This document shows positions 13,486-17,023 of a stretch of DNA of 17,023 nt, one piece after another. Below the pieces are notes generated by a model. That model was not told where the DNA came from, did no database searches, and saw nothing but the letters and a program-made list of their open reading frames with translations. Source of the DNA: an uncultured Pseudomonadota bacterium (GTDB lineage: Bacteria > Lernaellota > Lernaellaia > Lernaellales > Lernaellaceae); the NCBI GenBank assembly GCA_937967875.1, contig CALBTQ010000805.1:1-17023 (forward strand), written 5' to 3'. Each line of letters begins with the position of its first letter. The first letter of the stretch is position 1. A program made the position numbers and the translations under genes.

Positions 13486-13521
13486 GTCGCGCTTGACTAC
13501 CTGGGCCGCTATCTTTATTAG
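13486..13521 (+). repeat. 36-bp direct repeat, copy 2 (non-coding)
   Basis: Exact duplicate of 13056-13091 in non-coding context. Bases flanking the two copies differ apart from a shared preceding GCCG-like stretch. The two copies are offset by 430 bp and bracket a 394-bp REP-containing segment. Confidence 0.95.
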
Positions 13522-13583
13522 TCGAAACTGATCCTCACATCGTCGAACCGCCATCGATCAAAGCGAACAAGGAGCTTTTGCGC

Positions 13584-14795
13584 ATGACCGCACCGTCCTT
13601 TCATTTTGCCCAGACCGTGCCGCCCGCGGAAATTCACGCCCGTTGCGCGCATCTGCAAACCGCGCTGGCGCAGGCGCAACTGCCGCTGGCGGTCGTCACC
13701 CATCGCACCGATCTGTACTACCTGACCGGCACGATGCAGGACGCGTTTCTGCTTGTGCGCGCCGACGCCGAGCCGATTCTGCTGGTGCGCAAAGCCTTCT
13801 CCCGCGCCCGCGCCGAATCGCCGCTGGCCGACGTGCGCCCGTCGCGCGGCTTTAAAACATTGGTCGAAACGTTGCGCGAACTGGGCGGCGACAAGCCGTT
13901 GACCGCGGGCATCGACCTGGACGTGCTGCCCGCCGCGACCTACCTCAAACTCGTCGAGGCGCTGCCCGCCGTGACCTGGCGCGATTCGGGCATGCTCCTG
14001 CGCACGTTGCGCGCGGTGAAATCGCCCTGGGAGATCGCGCGGATCGAAGAAGCGGCGGCGATGATCGGCCTGGCCTTTACCGCCGCGTGGGAAAACCTGC
14101 GGGAAGGCGTCACCGAACTGGAACTGACCACGCTGGTCGAGGCGACCTTCCGCCGCGCCGGTCACAGCGGCATCATCCGCCTGCGTCGGCCGGGGCTGGA
14201 ATTACTCGTCGCGCACATCGCCGCGGGCGTCAGCGCGGCCACGCCGGTCGCCTTCGACGGGCCGGTCGGCTCCGAGGGGCTGCATCCGGCCTCCGGCGGC
14301 GGGCCCGGCTTGCGGGCGGTCGAGCGCGGCGTGCCGGTGATGTTCGATCTACTGGGCAATTCACGCGGGTACACGGCCGACATCGCGCGCCTGTTCTGCG
14401 TCGGCGAACCGCCCGACGAGCTCAAGCGCGCCAACGACTTCTGCCGCGAGGCCCTGCGGCGCATCGAAACGATGCTCGTGCCCGGCACGCCCTGGGGCGC
14501 GGTCTACGAGGAGGTCGACCGCTGGGCCAAAGCGACCGGCGAACCGACCGGCTTCATGGGCTACGCCGAAAACCGCGTGAAGTTCTTCGGTCACGGCGTC
14601 GGGTTGGAGGTCGACGAACTGCCGATTCTCGCCCGCGGCTTCGCCCAACCGCTGGAAGCCGGGCACGTGCTGGCGGTCGAGCCCAAGGCCTTTTATCCGC
14701 ACCTGGGCCCGGCCGGCTTGGAAAACACCTACGTGATCGAAACGGCCGGTCCGCGTCCGCTGTTGAACTGGCCCGAGGAAATCACCGTGCTATAA
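13584..14795 (+). CDS. M24-family metallopeptidase (Xaa-Pro peptidase-like)
   Basis: 403 residues, cytoplasmic. ATG 13584 is chosen because AAGGAG (13569-13574) lies nine bases upstream; TTG 13578 is too close to it. Residues ~15-140 are a creatinase-type N-terminal domain (VVTHRTDLYYLTGTMQDAFL) and ~145-385 the pita-bread catalytic domain. The five metal ligands expected of aminopeptidase P / prolidase are present: D255 (VMFDLLGN), D266 (YTADIARLF), H337 (FFGHGVGLEV), E366 (AVEPKAF) and E380 (GLENTYVIE). The second His of the usual GHG-GL-VHE motif is Asp344 (EVDELP), an unusual change at a substrate-contact position. Such enzymes cleave X-Pro bonds or related substrates such as creatine. 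It is 39 bp before the membrane-protein gene, and a relic of a second copy lies before that gene's paralogue, so the two genes probably work together. Confidence 0.88.
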   Translation: MTAPSFHFAQTVPPAEIHARCAHLQTALAQAQLPLAVVTHRTDLYYLTGTMQDAFLLVRADAEPILLVRKAFSRARAESPLADVRPSRGFKTLVETLRELGGDKPLTAGIDLDVLPAATYLKLVEALPAVTWRDSGMLLRTLRAVKSPWEIARIEEAAAMIGLAFTAAWENLREGVTELELTTLVEATFRRAGHSGIIRLRRPGLELLVAHIAAGVSAATPVAFDGPVGSEGLHPASGGGPGLRAVERGVPVMFDLLGNSRGYTADIARLFCVGEPPDELKRANDFCREALRRIETMLVPGTPWGAVYEEVDRWAKATGEPTGFMGYAENRVKFFGHGVGLEVDELPILARGFAQPLEAGHVLAVEPKAFYPHLGPAGLENTYVIETAGPRPLLNWPEEITVL

Positions 14796-14834
14796 TCGTC
14801 CGTCAACCGCTCGACGAAACGGAAGCCGCCACCG

Positions 14835-16391
14835 ATGAAACGCAACCTGTTCGCCTGGACCTTCGCCGGATTCATTGCGGCGTTCCTCGTCCTGCGACTG
14901 GCGGCGCTGGCCACCAACATCAACAACCTGCACACCGTCTTTCCCGAAGAGCAGGAACAGGCGACCCTCGCGCTGAATTATCCCTACGCCGATCCGCCGG
15001 TCGGCCCGGTGACCTACTACTTCAAGTACATCCTGGAAACGCTGCCCGCCGCCAAGCAGTACCACGGCATTTTTCTGCTCAACAACACGCTGTCCTTCTG
15101 GCTGACGCAGGCGATCGGCTGGCACTACTACAACCTGCATCTGATCGCGTTGCTCTATGCGCTGGCGGCCTACGTGTTCTGGGCGCTGCTCATGCGCCGC
15201 CATTTCGGGCCGCGGGGCTTCGTTTTCTTTTCGCTGCTCACGCTGGCCGCGCCGGTCGACCGCGTGGCCTCGAGCCTGTACCTGATCGGCAGCCACAACG
15301 AGGGCCTCGCGCTGCTCGCCGCGTGTTTCTTTCTCGTGTTTTACGACCGCCGCGCGTGGACGAAACTCCTGTTCTTCGCCCTGTTCGGCGTGTTCGTCTT
15401 TTTTTACAAAGGCACGCTGCTGCTTTTGCCGCTGTTGCTGCTGCCGGCGATCCGCGCCTTGACCACGAACCGCCAACGCGTGTCGGCCGTCGCGCTGTTC
15501 GCCGCCGGTTTCATGCCGATGTTCGTTTACCAAATGTTCTTCGGCTTTTTGTCGCACTCGCTGTCGGACGGCTATCTCGAAGCCGGCGGACGGAGCATCT
15601 TCAACCTGGTCACCTTTTCGCATTTCAACTGGCAGGCGTTTCATCTGCCGACCTGCGGCGCGCCGGCCGTCCGCTGGACGCTGACCGGCGTGTTTCTCGC
15701 CTCCTGCTACGCGCTGTACACGCAGATCGTCCGCCAACGGCTCGAAGCGAAATCCTTCGCGGCCGCGCTGCTGGCCTTCCCGGTGCTCTTGTGGCTGCTG
15801 CTGATGCTGGCCGACATCTGCCCCGACGATCGCTACTACTGGCTGCTGTATCCGATCATCGCCGCGGTCGTCGCCGCCGTCCTCAGCCGCCTGCCGCGCA
15901 AGATCGCCTTGCCCGCGCTGCTGGTCCTGCTGGCCCTGACGCTGCCGGCGCAATTGACGCTGATCAAGCCGTCCAACGGGCTGCTCATGAGCCGCTACAA
16001 TCTTTTTCTCACGCGCACCTCGCCGTCGATCGACTACGTACCGACCGCCGAGGTGGACTTCGTCAATTGGTGGGCCGCGCAATGCCCGGACAACGAGGGC
16101 TTCACGCTGATGTACCAGTTCCAGAACGCCCGCGAAGGCGTGCCGCCCGATCAGCCGTTGCGCGTCGTGCTCGATTTTCAGGAAAAACCCGACCGACCGC
16201 CGCTGACGTTGACCGACGACGAGGTCATCGCCATCGGGATGGTCCTGGCCCTGCGCACCGGCCGCGACGAGGCGGCCCTGCCCGGCTGGCTCGACGCTCT
16301 GCGCCTCGCGCCCGACCGCCTGCCCCTGCTGCAGGAAGGCTTTAACCGCATGGACAACTTCACGCCCGCCATGTCCTGCCCGGGAATGTAA
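14835..16391 (+). CDS. Multi-pass membrane protein, possible GT-C-type glycosyltransferase
   Basis: 518 residues, family not firmly recognised. ATG 14835 follows GGAAG at 14821-14825. About nine helices are visible (~8-28, 101-121, 127-170, 177-205, 218-240, 281-297, 307-327, 335-350, 358-375), followed by a soluble C-terminal domain (~380-518). A long first extracytoplasmic loop carries ATNINNLHTVFPEEQEQA (26-43), an acidic motif in the place where GT-C enzymes keep their catalytic acid. LADICPDDRYYWLLYPI (325-341) resembles the RY-x-LP motif near the end of ArnT/GT39 membrane cores. A polyprenyl-phosphate-sugar glycosyltransferase is the best guess, inferred from layout only. The first 122 residues match the truncated protein at 16613 without gaps, 67 identical by my count. 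A TATAAT lies across the preceding stop codon (14791-14796) but has no good -35. Confidence 0.7.
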   Translation: MKRNLFAWTFAGFIAAFLVLRLAALATNINNLHTVFPEEQEQATLALNYPYADPPVGPVTYYFKYILETLPAAKQYHGIFLLNNTLSFWLTQAIGWHYYNLHLIALLYALAAYVFWALLMRRHFGPRGFVFFSLLTLAAPVDRVASSLYLIGSHNEGLALLAACFFLVFYDRRAWTKLLFFALFGVFVFFYKGTLLLLPLLLLPAIRALTTNRQRVSAVALFAAGFMPMFVYQMFFGFLSHSLSDGYLEAGGRSIFNLVTFSHFNWQAFHLPTCGAPAVRWTLTGVFLASCYALYTQIVRQRLEAKSFAAALLAFPVLLWLLLMLADICPDDRYYWLLYPIIAAVVAAVLSRLPRKIALPALLVLLALTLPAQLTLIKPSNGLLMSRYNLFLTRTSPSIDYVPTAEVDFVNWWAAQCPDNEGFTLMYQFQNAREGVPPDQPLRVVLDFQEKPDRPPLTLTDDEVIAIGMVLALRTGRDEAALPGWLDALRLAPDRLPLLQEGFNRMDNFTPAMSCPGM

Positions 16392-16404
16392 AAGATATTC
16401 CGCT

Positions 16405-16578
16405 TCGATGAAGGAAACACTGGCCGCGCTTCGCTTTCCCCCCACCTTCCGCAGCCGGCAGCTGGCGACGTGTCGACCATCGCATCTGGGACCTTCCTTC
16501 CCGCCCCGGGTTCATCCGGTCCGGAAAACGTTCAGGTCATCCCGCCTCGACTGGACCGAGAAAATTACGGTAATCTAC
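16405..16578 (+). pseudogene. Decayed 3' relic of a second M24 peptidase gene
   Basis: The spacer before the second membrane-protein gene aligns, with several small deletions, to the last ~60 codons of the M24 gene. Matching landmarks in order are TTCGATGAA with GTCGACGAA; CCGCGCTTCGC with CCGCGGCTTCGC; CAGCCGGCAGCTGGCG with AAGCCGGGCACGTGCTGGCG; CGCATCTGGGACC with CGCACCTGGGCCC; CCGGAAAACGTTCAGGTCATC with TTGGAAAACACCTACGTGATC (GPENVQVI against GLENTYVI); and ACTGGACCGAGAAAATTACGG with ACTGGCCCGAGGAAATCACCG (DWTEKITVI against NWPEEITVL). Frames are not continuous and the usual stop is altered, so it cannot be a working gene. It sits in the same position relative to its membrane-protein gene as the intact peptidase, which supports tandem duplication. 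Confidence 0.72.
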
Positions 16579-16612
16579 CCGTCATTCGAGACTGTCAAGG
16601 TAGGCAACATCC

Positions 16613-16979
16613 ATGAATCGTCCCTCTTTCGCCACCGTCCTATGCGGCTTTCTTCTGGCGCTGTTTGCGTTACGGATGGCGATTGTGGCCACCAACCTCA
16701 ACAACTTGCACAACACGTATCCCGAAGAACAGGAACAGGCAAACCTGACGATTCACTACTTCGACAATCTTCCGGAAGCGAAACCGCTCAAGTTCTATTG
16801 GCGGAACATTCTTCAGATGCTGCCCGCCCACAAGCAATTTCACGGCATTTTCTTGCTCAACAATACCCTGGTCTATTGTCTGACTTTGCTGATCGGCTGG
16901 CATTACGCCAATTTGCACCTCATCGCCTTGTTTTATGTTTTGGTGGTCTATGTCTTATGGGCCTTGTTGATTCATCACC
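16613..16979 (+). CDS. Paralogue of the preceding membrane protein, 3' truncated by the contig end
   Basis: ATG 16613 has GTAGG at 16600-16604. The 122 real residues cover the first helix, the extracytoplasmic loop with ATNLNNLHNTYPEEQEQA, the LPAHKQFHGIFLLNNTL segment and the second helix up to YVLWALLIHH. They align without gaps to the N-terminus of the protein at 14835, and the strongest identity is in the PEEQEQA, HGIFLLNNTL and IGWHY-NLHLIAL blocks. The frame as written continues seven residues (QIGRAHV) to a stop, but these come from Illumina adapter and are not biological. Codon use is visibly less GC-rich than in the first paralogue (for example ATT, TTT and TAT choices), so the copies are old or came from different sources. 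Function as proposed for the first copy. Confidence 0.8.
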
Positions 16980-17023
16980 AGATCGGAAGAGCACACGTCT
17001 GAACTCCAGTCACCGAATACGAT
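16980..17023 (+). other. Illumina TruSeq adapter and index (sequencing artefact)
   Basis: Positions 16980-17013 are the standard TruSeq read-1 3' adapter (starting AGATCGGAAGAGCACACG and ending CTCCAGTCAC). An 8-base index, CGAATACG (17014-17021), follows, then the first two bases, AT, of the remaining adapter. This is not genomic DNA. Confidence 0.98.

Larger units (their letters stand above)
13092..13583. other. REP-rich intergenic region between the FGE-like and M24 genes
   Basis: No supported gene. It contains a CACTGTT/AACAGTG stem-loop (13146-13183 region), a REP-like element (13329-13430) and a second exact copy of the preceding gene's end (13486-13521). Only about 60 bp remain between that copy and the M24 start. 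Confidence 0.6.

Noticed and set aside
13056..13521. 36-bp direct repeats as phage or integron attachment sites
   Set aside because: No integrase, tRNA or cargo gene lies between them. The repeat is simply the coding end of the upstream gene.
14087..16345. 752-aa plus-strand ORF spanning the M24 and membrane-protein genes
   Set aside because: Arg/Ala/Pro-rich frame shadow with no domain. It overlaps two genes with clear motifs in other frames.

Overview
The window is one end of a short-read contig from a GC-rich bacterium, probably environmental and recovered from a metagenome. The last 44 bases are Illumina adapter, so the contig ends artificially there. The gene content looks Deltaproteobacteria/Myxococcota-like: SBBP-type beta-propeller repeats with an Asp-rich tail ending GCGC, tandem formylglycine-generating-enzyme (FGE)-like domains, a possible MXAN_5187-like protein, and an etfBA plus Fe-S oxidoreductase cluster. 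A little-studied phylum with similar Asp-rich secreted proteins (for example Lernaellota) is possible. Taxonomy is inference only.

Layout. Positions 1-2236 hold the 3' end of a secreted repeat protein, a small membrane protein whose frame is broken at an A9 tract, a secreted Ig-like protein, and a 440-bp spacer with a promoter. Positions 2237-5047 hold two convergent genes whose stop codons abut: a membrane-anchored type I phosphodiesterase (+) and a double-zinc-ribbon membrane protein (-). Positions 5048-5529 are a gene-free mosaic of palindromic repeats that ends in a strong minus-strand terminator. Positions 5530-10306 are a minus-strand operon, in transcription order: a FadR-like TetR regulator, etfB, etfA and a membrane HdrD-like Fe-S oxidoreductase. 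This is the route from acyl-CoA dehydrogenases through ETF to the quinone pool. A near-perfect copy of the Bacillus FadR operator lies over the predicted transcription start of this operon.

Positions 10828-13091 (+) hold an unknown protein and a tandem FGE-like protein. A REP-rich spacer follows, bracketed by an exact 36-bp direct repeat of the end of the preceding gene. Positions 13584-16979 (+) hold an M24 metallopeptidase, a large multi-pass membrane protein that may be a GT-C glycosyltransferase, a decayed 3' relic of a second M24 gene, and a truncated paralogue of the membrane protein. This reads as a tandem duplication of a two-gene unit that lost most of its second peptidase.

The strongest observations are the FadR box and promoter, the M24 relic between tandem paralogues, the 36-bp repeat around the REP insertion, the A9 frame break and the adapter at the contig end. 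I found no convincing new defence or mobile system. The least understood element is the duplicated M24 and membrane-protein pair.
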